Below, piece by piece: positions 18,169 to 25,669 of a DNA stretch of 64,000 bases (positions are counted from its first letter, which is position 1; each line of letters starts with the position of its first letter). Origin of the DNA: CADCVT01 sp036389485 (lineage in GTDB: Bacteria > Actinomycetota > Thermoleophilia > Solirubrobacterales > Solirubrobacteraceae); contig DASVPR010000009.1 of NCBI GenBank assembly GCA_036389485.1, positions 35,484 through 99,483 on the forward strand. The letters are read 5' to 3'. A program made the position numbers and the translations under genes. Under the pieces are notes generated by a model. That model had not been told where the DNA came from. It saw only the letters and a program-made list of their open reading frames with translations, and searched no databases.

Positions 18169-19365
18169 ATGGCCTCCCGGACGATCCTGTACACGGGCAA
18201 GGGCGGCGTCGGGAAGACCTCGGTCGCCACGGCGACGGCCCGTCGGTGCGCGGCCGCCGGCGCGCGGACGATCGTGCTGTCGACCGATCCCGCGCACTCC
18301 CTCTCCGACGCGCTCGAGCAGCGCGTCGGCTCCGAGCCGACGCCGGCCGGCGATCGCCTGTGGGCGCAGCAGGTCTCCGCCCAGGAGGAGATGGAGCGCA
18401 ACTGGGCGTCGGTCCAGGACTGGATGGGCGACATGCTGGTCGAGCGCGGCGTGGACCGGATCAGCGCCGAAGAGCTGACGGTGCCGCCGGGCGCGGACGA
18501 GCTGTTCAGCCTGCTCGCCCTGCGCGCGCACCACGAGAGCGACGAGTACGACGTCGTCGTCGTCGACTGCGCGCCGACGGGCGAGACGCTGCGGCTGCTC
18601 TCGTTCCCGGACGTCGCGCGGTGGTGGCTGGAGAAGGTGTTCCCGCAGCAGGGGCGGATCCTCGACGCGGCGCGGCCGTTCGCCCGCGCGGTGCTCGACG
18701 TGCAGCTGCCCGGCGACGAGGTCCTCGGCGACGTGCAGCGGTTCGTCGAGTCGCTCATCGCGATGCACGAGATCCTCCGCGACCGCGAGCGGGTGTCGCT
18801 GCGGCTCGTGATGAACCCGGACCGGATGGTCATCGACGAGGCGCGCCGCACGTTCACGTACCTCAACCTCTACGGCTTTTTGACCGACGCGGTCGTCGTC
18901 AACCGCGTCTTCCCGGAGGAGGTCGGGTCGTACTTCGCCGCGTGGCGCGAGGCGCAGGCGCGCGCGCTGGAAGAGGTCGAGGCGGCGTTCGCGCCGGTCC
19001 CGGTGCTCCGGGCGCCCTACTTCGACCGCGAGGTGCGCGGGGCGGAGATGCTCGACCAGCTCGGGGCGGCGCTGTTCGACGGGCGCGACGCGGGCGACGT
19101 GCTGCACAGCGCGTTCGCGCATGGGCTCGTCGTCGGGCGGGACGGGGCGTCGCTGCGCCTGCCGCTGCCGTTCGCGGAGAAGGGCGAGCTGCAGCTGAAG
19201 AAGGTGGGCGAAGAGCTGGTGGTCCGCGTCGGCGCCCACAAGCGCACGATCCTGCTTCCGCCCGCGCTCAGCGGGTACCGCCCGTCGGGTGCCCGGTTCG
19301 ACGACGGTGAAGTCCTGGTGATCTCGTTCGATGCCCCAGTCGAGGCAGTCGCGGACCCCGCCTGA
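18169..19365 (+). CDS. ArsA/GET3-family ATPase
   Basis: A 398-residue ATPase. The deviant Walker A GKGGVGKTS, the switch segment STDPAHSLSDAL and the Walker B-like VVVVDCAPTGETLRLL are those of ArsA and its GET3 relatives. A single ATPase half is present, with a C-terminal beta-domain (KGELQLKKVGEELVVRVG) as in the actinobacterial versions. No arsenite-binding cysteine cluster or arsB/arsR neighbour is seen, so an arsenic role is not supported; tail-anchored protein targeting or an uncharacterised role fits better. A small gene overlaps the 3' end. Confidence 0.88.
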   Translation: MASRTILYTGKGGVGKTSVATATARRCAAAGARTIVLSTDPAHSLSDALEQRVGSEPTPAGDRLWAQQVSAQEEMERNWASVQDWMGDMLVERGVDRISAEELTVPPGADELFSLLALRAHHESDEYDVVVVDCAPTGETLRLLSFPDVARWWLEKVFPQQGRILDAARPFARAVLDVQLPGDEVLGDVQRFVESLIAMHEILRDRERVSLRLVMNPDRMVIDEARRTFTYLNLYGFLTDAVVVNRVFPEEVGSYFAAWREAQARALEEVEAAFAPVPVLRAPYFDREVRGAEMLDQLGAALFDGRDAGDVLHSAFAHGLVVGRDGASLRLPLPFAEKGELQLKKVGEELVVRVGAHKRTILLPPALSGYRPSGARFDDGEVLVISFDAPVEAVADPA

Positions 19366-19693
19366 GGCGCTCGACGCCCTGCGCGAGCGCCTGCGGGCGA
19401 CGCAGGAGGCGGCGCAGAGGCTGGCCGAGGAGGCGGCGGCCGGCTCGCGCGTGCCGCCCGCGGGCTGGGACGTCCCCGGCCGCGCCGACGACGCCAACGC
19501 CGAGCTCGAGGCGCTCGTCCGGATCGTCGCGATGCTGCGCGACGTCGTCCCGCCCGAGCTGCGCGCGCAGCTGGCGGAGCTGATCCGTCAGCTGCTGATC
19601 TTCGTGCGGGCGGTGCTCGACTGGTGGATCGAGCGGGTCGAGAGCGGGCCGCGCGGCGACGACCGGCCGGTCGAGGACATCCCGATCAGCTGA
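19331..19693 (+). CDS. Small helical protein encoded after ArsA-type ATPase
   Basis: A 120-residue protein with predicted long helices (EALDALRERLRATQEAAQRL) and a hydrophobic stretch, LAELIRQLLIFVRAVLDWWI, that could be an amphipathic helix or a weak membrane span. It overlaps the ArsA-type gene by 35 bases, which favours co-translation. The exact start is unsure because no other ATG is close. The stop overlaps the convergent kynureninase-like gene by 8 bases. Function unknown; partnership with the ATPase is inference from overlap. Confidence 0.65.
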   Translation: MPQSRQSRTPPEALDALRERLRATQEAAQRLAEEAAAGSRVPPAGWDVPGRADDANAELEALVRIVAMLRDVVPPELRAQLAELIRQLLIFVRAVLDWWIERVESGPRGDDRPVEDIPIS

Positions 19694-20783
19694 CCGCGTC
19701 TCGCGTGCGCTGCGCGACGTCCACGACGTCGACGAAGCGCGTGTAGAGCGCGGGGAACGCGAAGCGGATCAGGTCGGGCTGGAGGTGGTCGGCGACGACG
19801 CCCTCGCGCGCCAGCGCGAAGACGATGCTCGCGGCCTCCGGGTGGCGCAGCGCGACGTGGCCGCCGCGGGCGCGCGCGCCGCGGGGCGAGGCGAGGACGA
19901 ACCCCGACGGCGCGAGCCACTGGTCGTGGAGGTGCACGAACAGCTCGGTCAGCGCGCGCGTCTTCGGGGCGATCACGGGCATGCCGGCCTGCGCGACGAT
20001 CCCGATCGCGGCCTCGGCGGCGGCGAGGGAGAGGACCGGCGGCAGCGTGCGCGGCTCGGCCTCCCTGATGCCGAGCGCCTCGGCGTGCTCGGCCCGGACG
20101 TACCGGTAGGCCGGCGCGCCGGGCCCGCCGCCCAGGTACGTGTCGGTGCGGCCGACGGCGAGGTCGGCGTTGCTCGCGTGCAGATCGAGCTCGACGGCGC
20201 CGGCCGAGTGGCTGAGGTCCCACAGCACGAGCCCGTTCGGCGGGCGCAGCGCCTCCATCTCGGCGATCTCGCTGCTGCGCGGGTCGACGTGGGAGAGGAT
20301 CACGAGGCGCGCGTCGCGGGAGGCGTGCGGCAGCTGGGCGCGGGACACGAGCCGCAGGTCGATGCCGTGGCGGGCGGCGATCGGCTGCAGGACGGAGCGG
20401 TCGGCGGCGGCGTCGCCGGAGAGCGCGGCGATCGGCCCGGCCGCGCGGGCCAGCACGGCCTCCGCGAGCGCGCCGAGGTTGGTCGCGACGGTGCCGGCGA
20501 CCACGACCTCGCCGGGGCGGGCGCCGAGGACGTGCTTGCCGAGGACGTCGCCGGCGTGGCGCGGCGCCTCGCTCCACCCGCCGAGCCCGTTCGCGAGGCG
20601 GGTGCCCCAGGCGTCGACCTCGGCGGCGACCGCCTCCGCCGCCGCGTGCGCGAGCCGGCCGAGCGTCGCGCCGGCGCAGTAGAGCGGCCCGGCGTCGTCG
20701 ACGACGAACCGGCCGCGGAAGCCGGCGAGTGGGTCCTCGGCGTCGAGGGCCGCGGCCTGCTCCCGGATCAGTTCCCCGGGCAC
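19686..20783 (-). CDS. Kynureninase-like fold-type I protein without the PLP lysine
   Basis: A 365-residue protein aligning with kynureninase and related class V aminotransferase-fold enzymes: LYCAGATLGRL (usually a YLxGNSLG motif), VVAGTVATNLGAL, LVLWDLSHSAGAVELDL with the PLP-ring Asp (189), and AVGRTDTYLGGGPGAPAYRYV. In active kynureninases the last block reads ..YKYLNGGPGAP; here the Schiff-base lysine position is Thr215 and the Tyr before it is Asp. It may be inactive, use PLP without a covalent link, or have a new role. The start is GTG 20783. No other tryptophan-catabolism gene is nearby. Confidence 0.75.
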   Translation of the reverse strand: MPGELIREQAAALDAEDPLAGFRGRFVVDDAGPLYCAGATLGRLAHAAAEAVAAEVDAWGTRLANGLGGWSEAPRHAGDVLGKHVLGARPGEVVVAGTVATNLGALAEAVLARAAGPIAALSGDAAADRSVLQPIAARHGIDLRLVSRAQLPHASRDARLVILSHVDPRSSEIAEMEALRPPNGLVLWDLSHSAGAVELDLHASNADLAVGRTDTYLGGGPGAPAYRYVRAEHAEALGIREAEPRTLPPVLSLAAAEAAIGIVAQAGMPVIAPKTRALTELFVHLHDQWLAPSGFVLASPRGARARGGHVALRHPEAASIVFALAREGVVADHLQPDLIRFAFPALYTRFVDVVDVAQRTRDAVS

Positions 20784-20801
20784 GAGTAGGATCGGCGCCG
20801 C

Positions 20802-20861
20802 ATGAGAACCTGGATCCTGACCGGATCACCCGACGACTTCGCCGCCACGGCCCCCGCGTGA
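20802..20861 (+). pseudogene. Possible remnant of an EVE-domain gene (19 codons)
   Basis: ATG 20802 opens a 19-codon frame reading MRTWILTGSPDDFAATAPA. It resembles the beginning of EVE-domain proteins, in which a first strand like RTWILTGSPENF is typical (from memory of the family). The frame then ends in a TGA that overlaps the next gene's GTG. It could be the 5' stub of a deleted gene or a short leader peptide coupled to the next gene. Confidence 0.35.
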
Positions 20862-21061
20862 GCGCCTCCGCCCCCGCCGACCGCATCCGGACGCTCCTCC
20901 TCCGGGCCGACAACGTGCTCAAGAACGAAGGCGATCAGGACGACCGCCGGCGCCGCGCGGTCGCCGCGCTGCACGAGGCGCGCGAGGTGGCCCGCGACCC
21001 CGAGGTCGACCCGCGCGTGCGCGAGCTGGTCGAGCGCCGCCTGGAGGGGCTCGGGGAGTAG
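20858..21061 (+). CDS. Small helical hypothetical protein
   Basis: A 67-residue charged protein (VSASAPADRIRTLLLRADNV, then NEGDQDDRRRRAVAALHEAREVA), probably two or three helices, with no membrane segment. GTG 20858 overlaps the stop of the short EVE-like frame as GTGA. It is followed two bases later by a membrane protein gene, so the two are likely co-transcribed. Function unknown. Confidence 0.6.
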   Translation: MSASAPADRIRTLLLRADNVLKNEGDQDDRRRRAVAALHEAREVARDPEVDPRVRELVERRLEGLGE

Positions 21062-21063
21062 CG

Positions 21064-21804
21064 ATGCTCGGCCGGCTGCAGGGGGCCTGGCGCGGGCTGG
21101 ACGGCGACCAGCGCCTCGCGGGGCTCGCCGCGCTCGCGCTGCTCGTCACGCTCTTCCTCCCCTGGTACCAGGCGACGGTCGTCGAGCCGGGGCCGAAGAC
21201 GACGACGCCCAACTTCAGCGCGTTCGGCGTCTTCTCGTTCGTCGAGGCGGCGATCCTCCTCGTCTGCCTCGGCGTGTTCCTGCTCCTCTTCGCGCGCGGG
21301 GAGCGGCGCGCGTTCCACCTCCCCGGCGGCGACGGGACCGTGATCTTCGCCGCGGGGCTCTGGGCGTCCCTCCTGCTGCTCTGGCGCGTCTTCGACCGGC
21401 CGGACATCGAGCGCGCGGTCTCCGACGGGATCACCTGGGGGTTCTTCTTCGCGTTCCTCGCCGCGGCGTTCCTCGCCGCGACCGGCTGGAAGATCCGCGC
21501 CGCCGGCCGCCCGGAGCCGCCCCTCGTCCGCGCCGGAGAGGAGCCCGCCGACCTCGGCGCCCGCACCGAGGCGACGCAGGTCGCCCCGCGCCGCCGACGC
21601 CCGGCGCCCGAGCCGGCGCAGCTCACGCTGGAAGACGCCGCGCCGCAGGAGGAGCCCGCCCCGGAGCCTCGCGAGCGCGCCGCGCCCGAGCCCGACCCTC
21701 CGCGCCCCACACCCCCGCCGCTCCGGCCGGGCGTCTTCGACCAGGACGCCGCGACGGACGAGCCTCTGCGGCCGGGCGAGATCCCGCGCCGCGCGCCCGA
21801 CTAG
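21064..21804 (+). CDS. Four-span membrane protein with a Pro/Glu-rich tail
   Basis: A 246-residue protein. Four membrane segments lie in the first 145 residues (GLAALALLVTLFLPW, VEAAILLVCLGVFLLLF, VIFAAGLWASLLLLW, FFFAFLAAAFLAATGW). The C-terminal 100 residues are Pro/Glu/Arg-rich and probably disordered (EDAAPQEEPAPEPRERAAPE). It resembles the small membrane protein at 62925 in layout: FLPWYQ or FLSWFDG after the first span and a Pro-rich tail. The stop shares CTAG with the convergent gene. Function unknown. Confidence 0.75.
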   Translation: MLGRLQGAWRGLDGDQRLAGLAALALLVTLFLPWYQATVVEPGPKTTTPNFSAFGVFSFVEAAILLVCLGVFLLLFARGERRAFHLPGGDGTVIFAAGLWASLLLLWRVFDRPDIERAVSDGITWGFFFAFLAAAFLAATGWKIRAAGRPEPPLVRAGEEPADLGARTEATQVAPRRRRPAPEPAQLTLEDAAPQEEPAPEPRERAAPEPDPPRPTPPPLRPGVFDQDAATDEPLRPGEIPRRAPD

Positions 21805-22601
21805 CCGCCTGGAGGCGGCGGCGGCGTCCGCGGCGGATCGGGCGCGTCGCCGAAGGGGCTCGGCTGCGCCGGCTCCGCGGGGCCGCCGAAGGGCGACTCC
21901 GGCGCGGCCGACAGGTCGCCGCCGGCGTGCGGGGCGTCGCCCTCCTTGATCTGCCGCAGCTCGAGGTACACGAGCGCCGCCGCGATCGCGCCGATCGGCG
22001 CGATCAGGGCCCCCGACACCAGCTGCGCGATCGAGCCGCCGAGGAAGCCGCGGCCGAAGATCGCGCTCAAAAACGCGTTGGCGACGATCTGGATGACGAC
22101 CACGACGACGATGACGCCGAAGACCTGCCAGCCGTTGCCGCGCACGAGCTCGCGTGAGCGGCTGAAGGCGTCCATGCCGCGGCGCTCGATCACGACGACC
22201 GGCCCCACCACCGACCACCACGTCAGGAGGATCAGGCCGGGGACGATGAAGACGAGGAGGCCGATCACGATCCCGAGCCCGGCGAGCACGCCGATCCCGA
22301 TCAACGGCAGGAGCACGGGCATGACCGACTGGAAGAGGCCGCCGATCGTGAAGTCCCGCCGGCCGTCCTGGATGTCCCGCACCGCCTCGATGACCATCCC
22401 CTGCAGCCAGTAGTTCGCGACGAGCCCGACCACCGCGCCGAGCAGGGCGAGCGCGACCCCGCCGCCGGCCGCGAGGGCGCCGTTGATCAACGCGACGGGC
22501 AGGAACACGATCAGCGCCGCCGGGACGAGCAGCGTGAACTGCGCCTGGTAGGTCTCGAAGAGGCGCTCGAAGACGCCGGCGGTGTCGAGCTTGCGGTTCA
22601 T
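21801..22601 (-). CDS. Multi-pass membrane protein (glycerophosphodiester phosphodiesterase membrane-domain-like)
   Basis: A 266-residue membrane protein starting MNRKLDTAGVFERLFETYQA. It has about six spans, including LLVPAALIVFLPVALINGAL and GVIVVVVVIQIVANAFL, and the motif RGMDAFSRSRELVRGNGWQVFG. This motif is typical of the membrane domain attached to some glycerophosphoryl diester phosphodiesterases and of stand-alone relatives. No catalytic domain is present. The tail is Pro-rich (DAPDPPRTPPPPPGG). It lies downstream of the acyl-CoA dehydrogenase with 32 bases between. The role is unknown. Confidence 0.8.
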   Translation of the reverse strand: MNRKLDTAGVFERLFETYQAQFTLLVPAALIVFLPVALINGALAAGGGVALALLGAVVGLVANYWLQGMVIEAVRDIQDGRRDFTIGGLFQSVMPVLLPLIGIGVLAGLGIVIGLLVFIVPGLILLTWWSVVGPVVVIERRGMDAFSRSRELVRGNGWQVFGVIVVVVVIQIVANAFLSAIFGRGFLGGSIAQLVSGALIAPIGAIAAALVYLELRQIKEGDAPHAGGDLSAAPESPFGGPAEPAQPSPFGDAPDPPRTPPPPPGG

Positions 22602-22633
22602 GCCGCGCACGCTACTCCCGCGACCGGCGGCAG

Positions 22634-24364
22634 TCAGTCCTCGAACAGCGCGTAGCCGTAGGCGCCGCGCTTGTACGCCAGCCGCGCGATCGAGTGCATC
22701 CGGTCGTCGTCGTTGCGCTCGAGCTGGTCGAGCTGCGCGTTGACCCGCCTCTCCGCGCGCCGGCAGAACGTCTCGGCGATGAACCGCTCCTGCCCCGACG
22801 CCTCGACCCCCTGCTCCTCGAAGATCGCCGTGACCCGCGAGAGGACCGCGATCTGCGAGTAGATGTCGGCGAGCGCGTCGGCCAGGCGCTTGTGCGCGAG
22901 CCCCTGGTCCACGATCCCCTTGCCGTGCCTTCGCAGCAGCGACTCGCCGCTGTCGCGGAAGCGCTTGACCTGGTCGCCCACCGGCCGCGCCAGGCCCGAC
23001 AGCGTCTCGTGGGCGCGGGAGATCGAGTCCGGCCGCACCTCGCGCCGCACGCGGTCGAAGGCGTACTCCGCGAGCGTCCCCAGCGACCCGATCGGGTCGC
23101 TCAGCCCCAGCTCCCCGAGGCCGGAGAGCTGCTCCCCCAGCGGCTTCAGCGACGTCAGCGCGACGTACGAGCGCAGCACGTCGTTGGCGCCCTCGAAGAT
23201 CGGGAAGATCCGGATGTCGCGCAGGATCCGCTCGTACGTCGACCCGTGCATGTACGCCTCGCCGCCCGCGAGCTGGAACGCGCGGTTGGCCTGGTACCAG
23301 ACGAACTCCGTCCCGGCGACCTTCGCCATCGCCGACTCGACCGAGTAGTCCTCGATCCCGTTGTCGATCAGCCCGGTCGTCAGGTACGACATCGACTCCA
23401 GCCCGAAGAGGTAGGTGACCATCCACGCGATCTTGTCCTCGACGAGGTCGAAGTCGGCGAGCGGCTTGCCGAACTGCCGGCGCTCGGAGACGTGGCCGAT
23501 CGCGAGGTCGAGCAGCCGCTTCGCCAGGCCGACCGAGCCCGTGCCGAGCCCGATCCGGCCGTTCGTCAGGATCGACATCGCGATCCTGAAGCCGTCGCCC
23601 GGGTCGCCCAGCACGTTCTCCGGCGGCACGCGGACGTCGTTGAACCGCACGGGGCAGAGGTGGTTGCCGTGCAGGCCGAGCGTCCTGTAGCGCGGGCCGC
23701 TCTGGTCGAGGCCCTCCATCCCCTTCTCGAGCAGCAGCGCGATGTGCCGGTCCTCGCCGTCGACCTCGGCGCGCGCGAACGCGGTCAGGACGTCGCCGCG
23801 GCAGCCGTTGCCGATCCAGCGCTTCTCGCCGTTGAGCACCCACGACCCATCGGGCTGGCGGACCGCGCGGGACTCGATGTTGTAGGCGTCCGACCCCGCG
23901 CGCGGCTCGGTGAGCGCGAAGCCGGCGAGCTTGCGGCCCGCGGCGAGGTCGGGGAGGAACCGCTCCTTCTGCTCGTCGCTCCCGAACATCGCGATGCCCT
24001 TGAACCCGATCGACTGGTGCACGCCCATGCCGATCGTCAGCGACCCGTCGAACTGGCCGATCGCCTCGAAGACGCGCGCGTACCCGGTCTGCGACAGCCC
24101 CTGCCCGCCGTACTCCTCCGGCACGTAGAGCCCCATCAGCCCCAGCTCGCCGAGGTCCCGGTAGACCCGGTCGGGGATCTCGCCCGACTCGTCGATCCGC
24201 TGTGAGTCGAGGTTGTCCGCCACGTAGGAGCGGAAGCCCTCGATGAGGCGGCGCACCTTGTCCGCCTCGTCGCCGCGCGGGATGGGGTACGGGAAGACGA
24301 GGTCCTCGTGGATCTCGCCGAGCGCCAGCGCCTTCGCGAAGCTCGAGACGGTCGTGGTGGCCAT
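22634..24364 (-). CDS. Long-form acyl-CoA dehydrogenase (VLCAD/ACAD9-like)
   Basis: A 576-residue acyl-CoA dehydrogenase with the C-terminal extension of the very-long-chain group. Motifs include GLYVPEEYGGQGLSQTGYAR, FALTEPRAGSDAYNIESRAV, GEKRWIGNGCRGDVLTAFAR and RIFPIFEGANDVLRSYVAL, with the catalytic Glu in FEGAND. The last 170 residues form a second helical domain as in VLCAD, which helps membrane association and dimerisation. It oxidises long acyl-CoAs. A 7-bp inverted repeat lies in the gap to the divergent protease gene. Confidence 0.93.
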   Translation of the reverse strand: MATTTVSSFAKALALGEIHEDLVFPYPIPRGDEADKVRRLIEGFRSYVADNLDSQRIDESGEIPDRVYRDLGELGLMGLYVPEEYGGQGLSQTGYARVFEAIGQFDGSLTIGMGVHQSIGFKGIAMFGSDEQKERFLPDLAAGRKLAGFALTEPRAGSDAYNIESRAVRQPDGSWVLNGEKRWIGNGCRGDVLTAFARAEVDGEDRHIALLLEKGMEGLDQSGPRYRTLGLHGNHLCPVRFNDVRVPPENVLGDPGDGFRIAMSILTNGRIGLGTGSVGLAKRLLDLAIGHVSERRQFGKPLADFDLVEDKIAWMVTYLFGLESMSYLTTGLIDNGIEDYSVESAMAKVAGTEFVWYQANRAFQLAGGEAYMHGSTYERILRDIRIFPIFEGANDVLRSYVALTSLKPLGEQLSGLGELGLSDPIGSLGTLAEYAFDRVRREVRPDSISRAHETLSGLARPVGDQVKRFRDSGESLLRRHGKGIVDQGLAHKRLADALADIYSQIAVLSRVTAIFEEQGVEASGQERFIAETFCRRAERRVNAQLDQLERNDDDRMHSIARLAYKRGAYGYALFED

Positions 24365-24375
24365 GCGGGGAGCCT

Positions 24376-24396
24376 TTCGTGGGTACCTTCCACGAA
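24376..24396. promoter_or_regulatory. Inverted repeat between divergent genes
   Basis: TTCGTGG (24376-24382) and CCACGAA (24390-24396) are perfect inverted arms around a 7-base spacer. They fill most of the 34-base gap between the acyl-CoA dehydrogenase start and the protease ATG. Any protein bound here would affect both genes. Symmetry and position are the only evidence. Confidence 0.45.
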
Positions 24397-24398
24397 GT

Positions 24399-25613
24399 AT
24401 GCGCCGCCTCTGCTTCGCCGTGCTGTGCGCCTTCCTGGGCCTGACGGGCTCCGCCTCCGCCGTCGTCGGCGGCGGCCCGGCGACCCAGGCGTACCCCTAC
24501 ATGGCCGCGTTCGAGTACCAGTACGCGGGCGAGACGGACTTCACGCAGGTCTGCGGCGCGAGCCTGGTCGCGCCCGACAAGGTCCTGACCGCGGCGCACT
24601 GCGTCTACGACGACCGCGACGGCGACCTCGACTTCGAGCAGGTCCCGCCGTCGACGGTCCGCGTCCTCCTCGGCACCCACGACCTCGAGGACCGGGGCGG
24701 CGAGCGGATCGCCGCGAAGTCGATCGAGGTCTTCCCGGCGTACGACAGCTCGTCCAAGGGGGACATCTCGCTGGTCACGCTCGTCAAGTCCTCGACGAAG
24801 GGCACGCCCGTCCGGATCGCGAACCCGGCAAGTGAGAAGCCCCTGTGGGCGCCCGGCAAGCAGGCGACGGTGACCGGCTGGGGCACGTTCCTCTACATGG
24901 ACCCGGGGCTCGGGTACCAGAACGAGCTGCAGGAGGTCCAGGTGCCGATGGTCGCCGACGAGGACTGCGACGCGGCCTACCCCTTCGACGACCCGGTCCG
25001 CGGCGACTTCTACGCCGAGTACGACGTGTGCGCCGGCGAGACCAGCGGCGGCAAGGACACCTGCCAGGGCGACTCCGGCGGCCCGCTCGTCGTCCCCGAC
25101 GCGTCCGGGACGCTCGTGCAGGCGGGCGTCGTCTCGCGCGGGTTCGGCTGCGGCTACCCGAACTCCTACGGCGTCTACGCGCGCGTCGGCGACACGCTGC
25201 TGTACGACTGGATCAAGGCGCGCGTGCCGCAGGCTCCGGCCCCGAGCGGTGGGGGCGGCTCCGGCGGCGGGGGCTCCACCGGCGGCGACACGACCGGCGG
25301 CGGCGGCTCCGGCGGCGGCTCCACGGGCGGCGGCTCGGCGGGCGGCGGCGGTGGCGGCGGCGGCTCGACGACGGGCCCCTCGTCGCAGCAGCAGCCCCGC
25401 GGCTCGACCGCGTTCCAGCGCTGCCTGGCGCGCGCCGACCGCAAGCGCGGCCTCACCGCCCGCCGCCGCGCGACGAAGCGCTGCCAGTACGCGGAGCGCC
25501 GGCGCGTCGCCTACCGCCGCTGCGTCAAGCGCGGCACCCCGCGCAAGCGCTGCGCGGCCCAGCGGCGTGCGGCCGCGGAGCGCCACGCGCGCCTCGTCAA
25601 GCGCACGCGCTGA
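24399..25613 (+). CDS. Secreted trypsin-like serine protease with Gly-rich linker and Arg/Cys tail
   Basis: A 404-residue secreted S1-family protease. The signal peptide MRRLCFAVLCAFLGLTGSASA is followed directly by VVGGGPATQAYPYM, the mature N-terminus. Catalytic residues: His in LTAAHC, Asp in KGDISLVTL, Ser in GDSGGPL; the Asp before CQGDSGG points to trypsin-like Lys/Arg specificity. After the protease domain (about residue 275) comes a long Gly/Ser/Thr linker, then a basic tail with four cysteines (CLARADRKRGLTARRRATKR), perhaps a cell-wall-binding module. A second trypsin-like gene lies 8 kb to the right. Confidence 0.92.
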   Translation: MRRLCFAVLCAFLGLTGSASAVVGGGPATQAYPYMAAFEYQYAGETDFTQVCGASLVAPDKVLTAAHCVYDDRDGDLDFEQVPPSTVRVLLGTHDLEDRGGERIAAKSIEVFPAYDSSSKGDISLVTLVKSSTKGTPVRIANPASEKPLWAPGKQATVTGWGTFLYMDPGLGYQNELQEVQVPMVADEDCDAAYPFDDPVRGDFYAEYDVCAGETSGGKDTCQGDSGGPLVVPDASGTLVQAGVVSRGFGCGYPNSYGVYARVGDTLLYDWIKARVPQAPAPSGGGGSGGGGSTGGDTTGGGGSGGGSTGGGSAGGGGGGGGSTTGPSSQQQPRGSTAFQRCLARADRKRGLTARRRATKRCQYAERRRVAYRRCVKRGTPRKRCAAQRRAAAERHARLVKRTR

Positions 25614-25669
25614 ACGTGCGGCAGGCCAACAGCACGCAGCAATCCGCCAGCAATGGATAGGCTTCGCCG

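Noticed and set aside
18169..19365. Arsenic-resistance function for the ArsA-like ATPase
   Set aside because: No arsB, arsR or arsenate reductase is nearby and no Cys metal cluster is visible.
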